Shown: positions 23,570 to 35,955 of the stretch, piece after piece
Position numbering within the stretch: position 1 is the stretch's first letter
How the letters are laid out: each line of letters begins with the position of its first letter
NCBI GenBank assembly: GCA_022578965.1
Contig: MU400543.1
Coordinates: forward strand, 124,001 to 188,000
Direction: 5' to 3'
DNA: 64,000 nt
Origin: Xylaria sp. FL1777
Lineage: Eukaryota; Ascomycota; Sordariomycetes; Xylariales; Xylariaceae
Notes under the pieces: generated by a model
What the model saw: the letters and a program-made list of their open reading frames with translations, nothing else
Database searches by the model: none
What the model was told of the DNA's origin: nothing
Program-made: the position numbers and the translations under genes

Positions 23570-24885
23570 TTAGGCGGCAACCGGCTGCCTGCCGCGCTGC
23601 TCACCGCCATTCAGGCCACTATCGGAATCGAGAACGGAGTGGGCTTGGTCATCTACATCAGATGCCTCCTCGTACTCTTCTTCTTTGTGATCGCCAGCTG
23701 CTACCCATGAGTCACGGTCGTTCAGCGGTACATCTTGGCTAGACAAGTCCAGGCCTTCTGACCTGGCTTTGATATTGTTACGGCGTCTAGTCGAAAGTGT
23801 CCTAGCCCGCGTTGAGAGCTTGGCACTAACAGCAGCATTTGACGAAACCCAATTGGTAAGTGCCTCTTCACAGTCTTGGATGATTGCCTTGCTCGCCTCG
23901 TAACCGTCGTACGCAGGACGAGTCTCGCCAGGCGTAACTGGAGTGTCATCAATCAATTCTAAAAGATGCTTTCCAAACCCGGCAATGATGGCGACTTTCT
24001 CACTATGCTCGCGTAGAGCGTCAAATTGATATGTGTAGGCAGCTTTTATCTTTTCACGGGTGATGTTCGATAGCTGTGCCTCGGCGACAAGAGACTCAGC
24101 TTCGGCACGGACAAGCTCCTGCTCGAGGACCACGATCTTGGGTGAGTTCGGCTCTTTGTACTTGAGCTGGGCAATCTGGTCGGCGATCTTTTGCTTCCCT
24201 GAGCGCATGTTAGCACCATAATGTCGAATTATTACGACTCAAACTGCCCGTCTATACTCACGGTCTCTGCTGGGTTGCACCGACGCTTCAATGTTTCTGA
24301 TACTCTTCATGGTTACGCGGTATTGATCGTAGCGGTCCACGTATTGGTCCTCAAGCTCGCCGATTTCGTAGAGGAGGACACCTAGTTTGTCGGTAACATC
24401 AGAAACGTCTTCGTCGCCTGCCTCACCCCAGAGCGAGAGTTGTTGCTAGAGTCTACTGTTAGCTAGGGAAGCAACATGGCCCAATTGTAGAGGGCTACAT
24501 ACAGCAACTTCCATGCGCTCTTTAGCAACTAGTTCTAGGCTGCGCATCACATTCTTCTCCATCTTCACGAGCTGGGTCAACTTCTTAGCCAGGTCGGGGC
24601 CAAATGCGCCAGCAGCATTTCGACGGAGGGCATGTCCTAGAGAGAGTATAAGCAAAAACCAGCTTCTGTTTCCGAGGGCTCATGCCCACATACCAAAGCC
24701 TCCTCTCCCAAAGAGTCGGCCGGACTTAGTTGAGGATGGCGGTGGAGGGGGATTCTATTTGCGCGCGAAGTCAGCGCCTCGTCGTTGTAGAGCAACGAGC
24801 AATGCGTGAGGCAGGACCATTCGCTCACTTGGATCTGGGAGGCAGTGGGCGCCCTGGACTGGCGCATGGAATATGTCCGATGCAT
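23570..24885 (-). CDS. PIL1: Eisosome core BAR-domain protein Pil1/Lsp1
   Basis: Peripheral plasma-membrane protein that polymerises under furrows (eisosomes, MCC) and binds PI(4,5)P2; in yeast it is phosphorylated by the Pkh kinases in response to sphingoid bases. Five minus-strand exons are 24829-24885, 24694-24754, 24503-24636, 24262-24445 and 23570-24198, giving 354 residues. Every intron (51-74 bp) is GT-AG and in phase. The N terminus MHRTYSMRQSRAPTASQIQ is diagnostic for the family, followed by a Pro-rich linker, GRLFGRGGFGHALRRNAAGAFGPDLAKKL and the long helices of the BAR domain (to about residue 270). The tail is acidic and variable. Filamentous fungi usually have PilA and PilB-type paralogues; I cannot tell which this is. 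The gene is divergent from EZH2 across 2.5 kb. Confidence 0.95.
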
Positions 24886-27379
24886 TGTAGTAGGAGGATT
24901 CGGTTATTAGGACGAGTATGTCGGGTAGAGCGCGGCGGCGGCGGCGGCAGAAATAAAGGGGCTGGAATGACGTCTACTTGTTAGCTCAGAGACTTCGAGA
25001 TGAGGGGATGTAGTCCATCGCGGCGACTCGAGGCGAACCGAGCTCAATGAAGCGTGGTGGGTAAGGGGTTGGAGATCAATGGGAGCTGACCTGAATGCGC
25101 GATACAATCCAAAGCTATTTGATACGATGCGACGAGGCGGAATGGACGAGAGCTGACGGTAAGAGAAGGATGATGGTAGTTAGGCTTAAAGTGATCGACT
25201 CACTTGTCGCACATAAATAAGGACGGAAATAGAGAGACATCTAATAAGGGTGCTGGTTGGTGGCCGGGGTAACCAGTCTAGTGATCCCTACATGTAGAAC
25301 TACGTCATCTAGCGCTCCGCAGTACATACCTAGGTACTGAATCGGTAAGATGGCGCGTTCTCATAGTCGTATTTAGGTGTGGAGATTAGGGCTGTATACT
25401 TATGCGTAAAGTAAGAAAGTACCTATCTAGTAGGCCTAATTGAAGCTACATGTAGTATTGTAAGCCAATCATAAGTCGCCGAGCATCAGCAAGTAAAACT
25501 CTAAGTGGCATAGATGACTTAGTAACAAGCAGCGCTACACTACCTAGGTACGTTACCTGGCATCAGCTTTGTGAGGTACTTCTATAGTAGGTTAGCAGGA
25601 TCTATACAGTGGACATCATCGTTCCCTCATCTTTATCTTGGAGCCAACAGAATGAGCAAATCCGGCATTTTCTACACACATAGAGTCTGGTGTAACAAAG
25701 GGAATTCTTTACAGACATGACAGCCATTTACAAAGAGGCCAACTTGCTTTCTCTACTCGGAAATAAGTGCATCTATAGCTATTACATATCTTGCTCCCTG
25801 CGTATCTTTGTCTTTAAGCGGACGAGGTGGTAATAACAATGAATCCTAGAACGTATTTAAGTAGACAAAAACATATTAGTTTATGAGGACTTACATTTGA
25901 CAGTGCATCATACAACGCCCTTGCCGGCTACCACTATTTTATTAAGAGAATAGACACCACAAGCCTAGGGAAGCAAAGTTGTAAATTCGCGTGCAACAAG
26001 AATGCATATCAACAGGCTCTTGTCAAATTTCTTGAGTTTCGGTACTCTTTATATATTTTCCCTGCACTGGCTGTTGTTGGAATAGAAGAGTGGTAAAGGA
26101 GTATTCAATATTGATGTGGTCTATCTTCCTATAACAGTGAGAACACAAAAAAAGACGTTTATCTAACTTATTTTATTATCCACCTGCATTATAGCCCACC
26201 AATTACTTACAAAGTGTATATTAAGATACTTATCATCTCAAAGAGGCAGGGTTTAGATCTCACTTTGAGCATGGACATTGAAATCCCTATCTACTAAATA
26301 CTAATATGTACTCAAGGAATACTAGCTAAGACAACATTAAAGCTAGTGCTTATCTTTTCGAAATCATGTTGTTGCATTGTCAACGTGTTATAAGGCTCAA
26401 TGACAAAACAAACAAATGTTGATAACAGTACAAAGGGAGAAAAAGGGAAGGTGGGGCAAGGATTACTTGAGCTACCCAGGTAGGTACTTGGTATATCGTA
26501 GAAATGGATAGGTATGTTCAATATTTGTAAGGTATATTTCACGTCTACTAAACTCCTTCATTTTGGAAATTTATGTCGACATTCTCTTCAAGAGTCTTTT
26601 AGTGTAACATTTATTATAAGCACATCTACACATACCTAGGTACTTAAGTAGGTAGGGTACGCTATAAGTTAAGTAGGTAGGAATAGCGCCACAATACCTT
26701 TGGGTAGACTGTCTCTTCAGTTAGCTACCTAGCTCAGCCAAGCCACAATAACCTACTGCCTAGGTAGGTACCTCATCAGCCTCGGGTCACAAGGGTCCCC
26801 TGTTCCAACTTTTATAAACTTACTCCATCTCCTAAGACAGAAAGAAGCGCGTCTCTGAATGAGAGCCACGTACAGGGTGCAGCATACAAATCTCATCCAT
26901 CTATCCCCTTCCGCCCGGCGCCCCTGCCAGAGACGATGTTTTCACACGTCGCCACGTAAGATAATATTCCAGTTCAGAGTCTCTCCGTCCCTCCTCCCCA
27001 CAATATGCTAACTCCCCCCGTTAGATATTCGATTGGGCTACCTTGCTGGCGATGAGGACGCGCTTGTGGAACCACAGCAACAGCGTTAGAGAAATTGAGT
27101 TTTCGCTTCATTGTTCATTCTGTGATCACCAATTCACCTAGTTGTGATAATTTCCTCCGCACCTTCGTCTGATGTGCTTCGTCCAAGTTTGCATCACTTC
27201 CTAAACAACGAGGTGGTTTTACCTTCGGCCTTTACGGGAAAGAGGCCGCTGGAAGAAGAATAGCGACCGTTGGCATATTCAGGCCTCCAACCACGCCATC
27301 TTAAACGTCGGGTGTTACTTGATATTTCTTTGACTCCGGAGCCAAGTATCATCCGGCATTCAGGGCATGACTGCTCATA
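24886..27379. other. Divergent promoter region, PIL1 and KMT6
   Basis: A 2.5 kb head-to-head spacer. It starts with a CGG triplet run (about 24933-24950) in the PIL1 leader. It is the densest area for CCTAGGTA palindromes: 25328-25336, 25541-25550, 26474-26490, 26633-26660 and 26757-26773. The centre (25700-26600) is AT-rich. No gene is supported; the 26312-26542 minus frame is isolated. Confidence 0.5.
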
Positions 27380-30300
27380 ATGGCGCGAACGGACCTCCAT
27401 CACGAATATGTCATCTCAGACAGTGAGCCTGATGACATGATATCTTCTCCCGCCTTTCGGAGTCGCAAGCCTATCAGCCCTCCCCCGCTAACTCGGCAGT
27501 CATCGGGAACTGGCCAGACTGAGTTAACACCGCTTCATACTTCTACGCCATCGAGGACCAGCCTGGGCCCTTCACAAAAATCGGCCAGCCTTGATATAAA
27601 AGGAAGTAGTCTACCCTATTGGCCATCAAGTACCACCAAAAGTACTATTCACGATGAGGTGAACCCCGCCTCTGCTCACCAACAAAGTGCAAATCAGAGG
27701 ACACCCAGGACGCAGACCCCTAAAAAGGGTGAGGTGAGCTTGGCAAAATTAGAGTTGTCTCTGCGCGAATTCTCCCAGGAGATCGGCCTCAATCATGCTA
27801 AGCTTACTGCGCGACTAATCCATGATGCCTGGAAAAGGGATGCACCACAGCAACAGTTGGTCAGCAAGAAGGACTGGTTCGCTGGGGTGAAACTTGAGCC
27901 CGTAAACCCAGGTAGCAAGTCGTCAGAAACAATGCGAATCAGAACAAAGGTTCGTACACTTCTCCTCTAAAACACCGTGAAGAAATGCCTAACACGGTAG
28001 CCTAGCAAGTTGGCCAAGGAAGGTCAAGCAAGCAAGAAAAGCGAGAGCGCTACCCAGTTACATGCATAAAGACCGACCAGGAGCCAACTCCTCGATACAG
28101 CTTTCATCATGTCGAAATCAGGAAGAATATTCTTTCACCAAATACGATGCTCACTTATGTCCCGCATCTACGAGATCTAGCTGATAACGAAGAAAGCATC
28201 TATACACGATGGCTTGAAAATCTGGAAACCATGGATAAAACTTCGGGTTTTGCCACCCTAAGTCGTCATGAGAAAGTAGTTAAGACTATCCAGAAGGAGC
28301 GCGCCACCACGCTTCTAGAGTATCTCGATTTTTGGCTAGCTAAACTCGGGATCGAGCACTGCACAAAGGCGGCACTCATCCGCCATGTAGCCACCCAGAG
28401 TGACGCAGTAACACCTCAACAGAAATCAAGCATTTTAAACTCGTATAATGACGATTCCAATTCGCCAAGATCAGCCAAGATAGTCCGAATATTCTCTGAA
28501 GCATTTGATCGAGTTTTCGATAGCAAGGATCTAGGCGAGCACGCTGTCCCACTTCGGGACGTGTTGCTGCTCGATAAGTCCGTCGACACAATTGTTGACT
28601 CCAAAAAATATATGAAAGATACTCCTAGCCAAGCCAAGACTGCTGAGGAGGATAAGTCAGTCGAATCATTTCTAGAAACTTATTCCCTTCTTGGTTGTTT
28701 GGTTTGCACTAGCCACTCATGTGAACATGGTGAGTATGGCGTCGACAACGAACGGAAACGTTTCTCTGTCGAAGTAGTTGGCGGCCTGTCACCTATGATA
28801 CGCCAACAGCTAGCCCAGAGGTTCAAAGGTGCCAACAGCGATGGCGATTCTCCACGGAAAGCTAGGATCCCCTGTGGCGAAGAGTGCTTTCTGAAAGGCC
28901 GTCCAGGCACGCGCTCTCGTCCTTGGAACGAGACTGAAGTTATGCTTCTCAAGTCTTTCTATTTGAGCTTCCACGGCACTTCTATCCCAGTGCAATGCTC
29001 TACTGCTGTGGCTACCGGTCGCCCGTGCTGGGACGTACAACGACAGATGGATAAGCTCGATCTGTCCCTTCCTGATGTTACTGAGCCTCCGCCGGTCTCG
29101 GTTAAGCCATTGCCATGGTACGATCGACATAGAAAAATGCTTATAGGTGATTGGCAAGAACACACCAAAACTCACGAGCATCAACGGAAAGACCACTTCG
29201 ACCCATGCCATCACGATGGTCCTTGTGATAGGAGCTGTCCTTGTGTTCAGAATCGTATCATGTGTGAGCGATTCTGCCGTTGTACAGCAGAGAACTGCGC
29301 CAACAAGTTTACTGGTTGTGCATGCCATGCCCTTGGAAAAATCTGCATGCCTAAGCAGAAAGATCGCCCGTGCATTTGTATATTACTCAACCGAGAATGC
29401 GATCCTGCTTTATGTGGAACATGTGGTGCCGATGAGAGAGCAATGCCCAAAAATACGAACAATGAGTTCTTACATGAAACTGGATGCCAAAATTGTGCTC
29501 TTCAGCGCGGCAAATCGAAAGCTGTCGTCCTTGGAAAGTCGGCCGTCTCCGGGTACGGCCTCTTCACAACCGAGGATATTGCTCAAGATGAGTTTGTTAT
29601 CGAATACGTAGGTGAGCTTATCAGTCAGGACGAAGGAGTCCGCCGTGAGGCGCGGCGCGGAGATGTATTCGACGAGAGTTCAAATTCTTCGTACCTCTTC
29701 ACTCTGCTAGAGCAAGAAGGTATCTGGGTTGACGCCGCAATCTATGGAAACCTTAGTCGGTATATTAATCACCAGGATACTAACTGCAACGTGACGCCTA
29801 AAATCATGTACGTAAATGGTGAATATCGTATCAAGTTCACATCACTACGCGACATTAAGGCTGGCGACGAGCTATTCTTCCATTATGGGGATAATTTCCC
29901 CAATTTGACGAAAAAGTTACTACAAGAAGAAAAGGCCGAAAAGAAACGACGCAAAGCCAAAGAACAGGCGGCAACGTTAGCACATGGGGAAAAGATCAAG
30001 AAGAAGCCGGGTCGAAAACCAGGAAGAAAACCGGGTCGGAAGCCTGGTCGAAAGCCAAAGAAGACATTCGCCTCTTTTGAGTCTGAAGGGGAAAATGATG
30101 GAATTAACGAGGAGCTCATAGAGAACCCATTCGTTACCATTAATCCACCTCTCCCACGTAAACGAAAGCGAGGACTTATCAACGACTCAGACTCGGCCGA
30201 GTACCGGCCTGATATTGTTGATTCCCAGGATGACACACAATCTGGTACCGCACCAGCCATTCCGTTCCGTTCTCAGCCACGCTTTACACCAGTAGGCAAA

Positions 30301-30948
30301 ATAAAAAGGAAGCGTTTGCCCAATGGAACATTTGCTGCTGGTTCTTATGTCGAATTGGATAAAGGTGCTGAAGATGAAGAAGAGGAATATTCACCAAGAC
30401 GAGCAGCTAAAAAATCGCGTATATTCGCTGATACCTCAACGGCAGGATCCAACGAAAATCCACCGGCATCTATCTTTACTACTCCGAAACGGCGAGGTAG
30501 GAAGCCGAAGAACCGCGATAATCTCATAGTGCACGATGAAAAGATACCCGTTATACAAGAGAGCAACTTTACGCGGACTAGTATTCAGAATAGTGGCCGC
30601 TATAGCCATACTGAGGCTCGTCTTGAGCTGGATGATGGATCTCATCTCGACGAGACTCCATCACGTCTCAGGGCTCGACGCGCAAATAACCAAAACATAG
30701 AGTCCAGTCCCCTTTCGACGCCTGGCGATACGGGCCCCGAACCTGAGATTTCCGACTCTGATGTACCGCAACCGCGCAAAAGGGGCCGGAGAAGAAAGAC
30801 CGGCACCGGGGATGACGAGTATAATGGCTGTAGTTGGACGGATAGTGACGGAGTTAGACACCTTAGTGGACAAGACGATAGTGACGATGACTCGGGTCCT
30901 ATTGACCGCCGGCGCCGGAGACGCCGGCCTGCTAGATATGAAGACTAG
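27380..30948 (+). CDS. KMT6: H3K27 methyltransferase EZH2/KMT6, PRC2 catalytic subunit
   Basis: Catalytic subunit of Polycomb repressive complex 2, depositing H3K27 methylation on facultative heterochromatin; in fungi this silences many accessory and secondary-metabolite genes. Exon 27380-27949 joins exon 28006-30948 across a 56 bp intron (GTTCGT donor, CCTAG acceptor; phase kept), giving 1170 residues. A SANT-like segment lies near 493-535. The Cys-rich CXC (pre-SET) region starts near 586 (HHDGPCDRSCPC, RFCRC, GCACH). The SET domain covers about 692-821 with SGYGLF, the S-adenosylmethionine and catalytic motif RYINH and HYGDN. The roughly 350-residue tail is unusual: it begins with four GRKP units (about 854-875) resembling AT-hooks and contains further basic GRKPK and RKRGRRRK clusters between acidic stretches. 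Neurospora SET-7 is the likely orthologue. It faces PIL1 and converges with the FAD monooxygenase gene. Confidence 0.95.
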
Positions 30949-32575
30949 GGGCTTCTATGGTGGTGATAAACTCGCGACTAATCTAGACTGCGTCTTGTAT
31001 TACATGTTTAGCTTTAATCGTACATAATTTTTTTAGTTCTTGGCGCCCGGAGTTCAGGTGCAGCACTATGATGGCGTAGGCGAAACGGGCGCCGAGAACG
31101 ATTGGAGCTGGTTCCTTCAATGATTTACCGAGTATCGCATTTTGTACACTACCATCTGTTTGTTAAAGATCCTTTTTGCATATTATCAACAACATTTTAA
31201 GTAAACGCGGTATAAAAAAAATTGGTCTATCAGCAGACAACTCTTAAATTAAGCGGTCTCCATCTTTGCATGAATGGCGACTTATAATTCCCGAGCTACA
31301 ATGGAGTTCACATCCTATTCTAAAAGTGACATCTGCTCTCTAGCCATATAAGTTCAAATCAAACATTTCTCACGCACTTGGAGCACGATGTTGTAAGGCG
31401 AGGAGCATCCGCAATAACTTTGATATATTAGTTATTTGTCCGATTATAATACTGGTGCTCTTTGGAGTGAAAAGACATATGCTTCCATAATTATACTTCC
31501 TTACACCGCAACGAAATTAAGTTTATAGTATTTGCTATCCGTATATTTATCACCTCTATATTCATGTCTTCTGTTCTGGTATTTTATTGCCTTGCTAAAT
31601 TGGTAACTATTAAGAAATAGAACAATAAAGTAATTACAATTTTAATGACATATAAGACCATTATCTATGTTGCTCCTTGGTTCTAGAGACAGACAGCTTA
31701 TATTTAGCAACAAGGAATACGTATACGGTATTGTAACTGAACCGTATAAAGTTACATACATTGTTTATTTAGGATGCATTTTATACATTACTACCTTCTG
31801 TCTTTACTGCGTTACCTCAATCTAGAGCAGCAGGGAGTCAAATACTATCATTAGCTTGGGGGAAAATGAACGACAAATATTTTTGTGAAGTCAAGCCCCC
31901 CTAAAAATCTGATCGCCCTTTAATGTCAAGAAGCAGTCAAAGATGAGTTCAATTACGAGTCTTGTTGCGTAAGGATCACAACTCCTAAGCATTTGCTAAC
32001 ACCTTTTTCAATAATGACACGACAATGTTACTTTCATATTATTAGTGGTGTCTAGTGAGTATAGGAGAATGGAAGCCGATGGAGGTTACGTTTGAGCCGG
32101 GGGGGGCGTGCATGGAGACATGTTGGAACCCCCTCCACCTTGTTTTTTTTTCCTACTCTAGACAAGAGGATACCGGAAGAAGAGATCTCGTCATGGCTTC
32201 TATCACCTACTCCCGTTTATAAATTATAATACTTAAGGAACCGGGGTAACGTAGTTTTAAATCGCGGTTGACCGGTACTAAACATCTCCTTAAACTTCCT
32301 TTTAGTTCCAACAGAACCCACAAGCACTTCGTTAAAAACACCCTTTTGTGCGGTGCAGGTCCCTTAAATAAGGGAACTTAAGATTATATATCTACGCTCA
32401 TTACAATATCTGCCTTCTACCGTTCTTCATAATCGCTTTTCTCGATCAGATTACCGGAGATTAAGTAAGATATAATATCTAAATAAGATTAATTAAGCTT
32501 AAGTAAGTAGAGATTCTTCGTCTCATAGGAATCTTAGATTAAACATTCATTCCTTATCCAACTCCAGCTCCTAAG
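30949..32575. other. AT-rich spacer between KMT6 and the FAD monooxygenase
   Basis: About 1.6 kb containing the convergent 3' ends. No gene is visible. The sequence from 31150 to 31820 and from 32380 to 32560 is markedly AT-rich, full of TA steps. This could mark a decayed, RIP-mutated repeat, but no recognisable transposon motif survives. A G8 run sits near 32099. Confidence 0.4.
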
Positions 32576-34203
32576 TTACGCAATTACCCATGGCACCTTT
32601 CCTGATCTGAGCTCTGATTCTATGAAGTCGAACTTGTGCATTGTTCGGACGAGATCAGCTACTTTCCCTGCGAGTTTGTCTTCTGGCAATATCCAAGGCA
32701 TGAGGACATCGGCCATAAACCATGCCATATAGCTGTCCCAGGTATTGGCACGGATTGCACTTGCTGCGAGCTTATATATGACTCGTGACTCCTCACGGCG
32801 AGTATTCTATTTAAGAAATTGGAATTAGCGATCGCCATCCGCGGTCAATAGTGTCAATTGTCTTCAGAGCTTGCGGGGGTAGCAAGAGCAGAATCCCGTC
32901 TATTTGCAATTCTTGCTTCCAAGACATATTGAATGGGGAATTCAGGGACTCTGATGTACTAACCTGGTATTCTTCTAAGGCACGCCCAAGTGTTGCCGTG
33001 TCTGGATCGGAGTCGTTGCTCAATACTTCGTGGATCTTGTTCACCAAGAATACAGCAGACTGAATGCCATTGTTAACGCCCATGCCCATAGCTGCTGTCA
33101 TCTGGACAGACGCATCACCGGCTAGTACTATACGGTTATAGTACCAGTGTTTCACCAAACCTTCCTGCTGATTGACTAGCTTAGTCCACTCGCAGTTCTT
33201 ATAGAGCTCCGTGAAGGATAGGTTTGGCATGACATGGACGTCGGAGAAGGCTTCTACAAACTCGGCCACTTCTTCTTTGCTGTATTCCTTTTTCAGCTGC
33301 GTAGTTGGGTTCGGTAACTTCCGGTAGATACCAAAGTGCATACGTTCGTTGTTTGCCGATATTTGCGAACTCCTATAGGTACCATGTGTCTCGAAGAATG
33401 TCGCGACTTGAACGCCCGGAACATACTTTGCTCGTCCGTACTGTGTGGATGACATTCGTAAGCGATGATAATAAACTAGATAGGGAAATATAACATGGAA
33501 CTTCTGGAGGTGTACCACACAACAATAGACCGAGACAAGTAATAGGCGACTTAATACATACCATGATCTGATAATTGGACATGATAGGGTCCTCCTCCTT
33601 CGCGAAATCCTCGCCTGCCTCTTCAGCTAGCTTCTGCATGATAACTCTAGTTCTCGAGTGGACGCCATCAGCACCAACGACAATGGAACCATCCTCGAAA
33701 CTTCCATCTGTTAGGTGGACTCGCACTCCGTTCTCGGTTAATTTGATGTCCTCAAGGCCTGCACCAGTGCGGATCTTGGCCTTCTTTGCACCCAAACCCT
33801 CAAGTAATGTTTTAATTAACAACGGCCGCGAAAAGTTCATACACGGGTAGCCATGACTAGATTTATATTTAGCAGAGGCGATGTCAGGTATCGTTGAGGC
33901 CACGTACTTATCATTGATATGGTCAAAGATCGGACCTGTTCTCATCAGAGATCCATCAAGGCGCATGGTTGCCTGGTTGTGTACAGGCATGTAACGACCC
34001 TCGCAAGCCCCAAGGAGTCCTAGCTGGTCAAATACTCTCGCAGTATGCGGCCATACCATGATACCTGCTCCGGACTCCGAGAGGAGGTCAGGGTGACGCT
34101 CGATGACTAGGAAATCTAGGCCTGCCCTATCTAGGCCGTTGGCGATAGTGAGACCAATTGGGCCTCCACCGATGATAATGACGCGGAACTTGCTTGGGGC
34201 CAT
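32576..34203 (-). CDS. FAD-dependent monooxygenase, PaxM-like (group A)
   Basis: Flavin hydroxylase/epoxidase of the kind that modifies prenylated aromatics, indole-diterpenes or meroterpenoids; the substrate is unknown. I read three exons: 33562-34203, 32964-33440 and 32576-32806, giving 449 residues. Landmarks are the Rossmann motif IIIGGGPIGL (about 8-17), the GADGVHSRTR motif and the second FAD motif GDASVQMTAAMGMGVNNG. The last exon restores the family C terminus ending SGKVPWVIA; without it the frame would run into an intron and stop at 32811. The first intron's acceptor is a choice: 33441 gives YQIM-YGRAKYVPG, which matches the family better, while 33504 would add 21 residues. The start is the ATG at 34203 (MAPSKF). 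No synthase or prenyltransferase lies nearby, so it is an orphan tailoring-type enzyme. Confidence 0.85.
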
Positions 34204-35955
34204 GTTGATCTTAACAGGCGTTGTCAAAGGGATGGCGTGAGCGGCTGTAGATCGAGAACTATTAAAGCGGTACGGTCGGCGTTATACTCTTTGCTGGAGG
34301 CCAATATAAAGGTAGAAATGGTGAGGTAGTATAGGCGAATCTACGAGCTCCTCTTGTACATGAGTAATGAGTCCGAAGCGTCCAATGGAGACGGCAATCG
34401 GAAATGGCACGAGAGTATCTGACACTTATTGATGATGTGTTGAAGGCACGATTGAGAACCTAGAGGAGACTCCATGACGACTCTTATAACAAAATCAACC
34501 TAGGCAGCAAATTTAATGAAGCGCCTGATGTCTTGGTGTTCCTTGCGCATTTATGTGTTGCCTCGTCAGCTCGGATACCCAATAAGGAAGCATTTCGCGC
34601 GACCGCTAGTCTAGCGAAAAGCTTACATCCTAGCCACAGTAGATAGAGGCTTCATGCTTTATTGACTCCTCTTGTGTCCACTATGTTTTGCTAGCTGTCT
34701 TGCTAGGGGTGTTTTTTTTTTAGATTACTGAGAAGGTGGAGAAACAACTAAAGAACCAACAGTGTATACTACTTCGTAGCTAACAGCCAGGCATATTCCA
34801 TTTTTCCTTGAGGTTGCGTGCACCATCTCGAATGTCTTGGCTATTCGTTTTCGGACGGCTCGGACTCCGCACTGATCCGGTATTATTAGTCCGTATCGTC
34901 TCGCGAATCGGTTTTATTGTGTTGTAATATAGACTCCCATTCCTATAAGTCCTTAGATGGAGCGGAAGTCTATACTAAAGTTTGTTGTTTTATACTTGAT
35001 GCCTTTTAAAGACGTTATACTATAACTAACTAGTTATACTTAGTACCAAGCGAGATCAAGAAACTAGACAAGAAATCAGTGTAGCTTCATCTGCAGAACC
35101 AACAACTACAATAAGCAGAGAGCTAGTTTAACACACGCGCTGAACTAGCTCTAGACGTCGAGGTCGGTGCACATAAGTATAGTGTTGAGAGCTAACCCGG
35201 GCCGTGAACACATGGCATATGATGGTACATGCAATAGTAACGTTAGACATTTATGTAGATATGTGGTCATAAGTCCTATTATTATCTCTCGATAACAAAA
35301 TAATCTAGGCAGCACTGGTACCTACCTCTACGTTCTCAGTCATATAAAAGGAAAAAGAAAATAGCTCGTATTTCCCGTATTACTGTTGTTCAGCTCCGTA
35401 GATAGATTAAGATCATAATTGGCCTTATCATTGCTTAGACAAACGCCATGTTTCATGTATCTCAGAAGTCAGCCATCACATAAAACTTGAAAAAGATATA
35501 CCGGTATGCCTGCCATTCTGAATGACGTTACGTTTTCATACTGCACAGCGTATTGATTTATGCCTGCGGTCTATCCTTAAAATCAGCACTCTTAATTACG
35601 CGCGAAATAAAACGCAAGCCTGCAGTGTGACACTGGACCTTTCCAACGTACCTACTCCAAGTTCGAATACTTGCGTAGCCGAGTCGGTTATATGTCAAAC
35701 TATTCCCCTCCCCCTTTTCGGCAGAAGCCCTTCATAGTATGCCAGCGCTTTCAGCCGCCGCGACGATTGGTGACAGTAAAATCACGTCCGATTATAAAAC
35801 CCAGATGTACTGCATACGTATTATGAGATTGGGACAAACTCATCTAATAAACTATGATCACTTAGATATCATTCCTCTTTGCCATCCCACGGCACCTGCT
35901 CAACCTCTACTCGAGAGCGTGGCATCATTTATTATTCGTTCACAAAATAAACAGA
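34204..35955. other. AT-rich divergent spacer, FMO and DUF8021 genes
   Basis: A 1.75 kb head-to-head promoter region with no supported gene. Plus-strand frames at 35522-35737 and 35739-35999 precede the DUF8021 ATG but show no family features and probably lie in its leader or promoter. Confidence 0.45.

Noticed and set aside
31150..32560. Possible LTR or RIP-mutated transposon
   Set aside because: AT richness alone is not proof; no terminal repeats, target duplication or transposon protein motif could be seen.
32807..32963. Coding continuation of the FAD monooxygenase to 32811
   Set aside because: The sequence does not match the family, and splicing it out gives the expected C terminus.
35655..35700. 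tRNA-like segments (GTTCGAATAC and GCCGAGTCGGTTA)
   Set aside because: They are in the wrong order, and no acceptor or anticodon stem can be formed.
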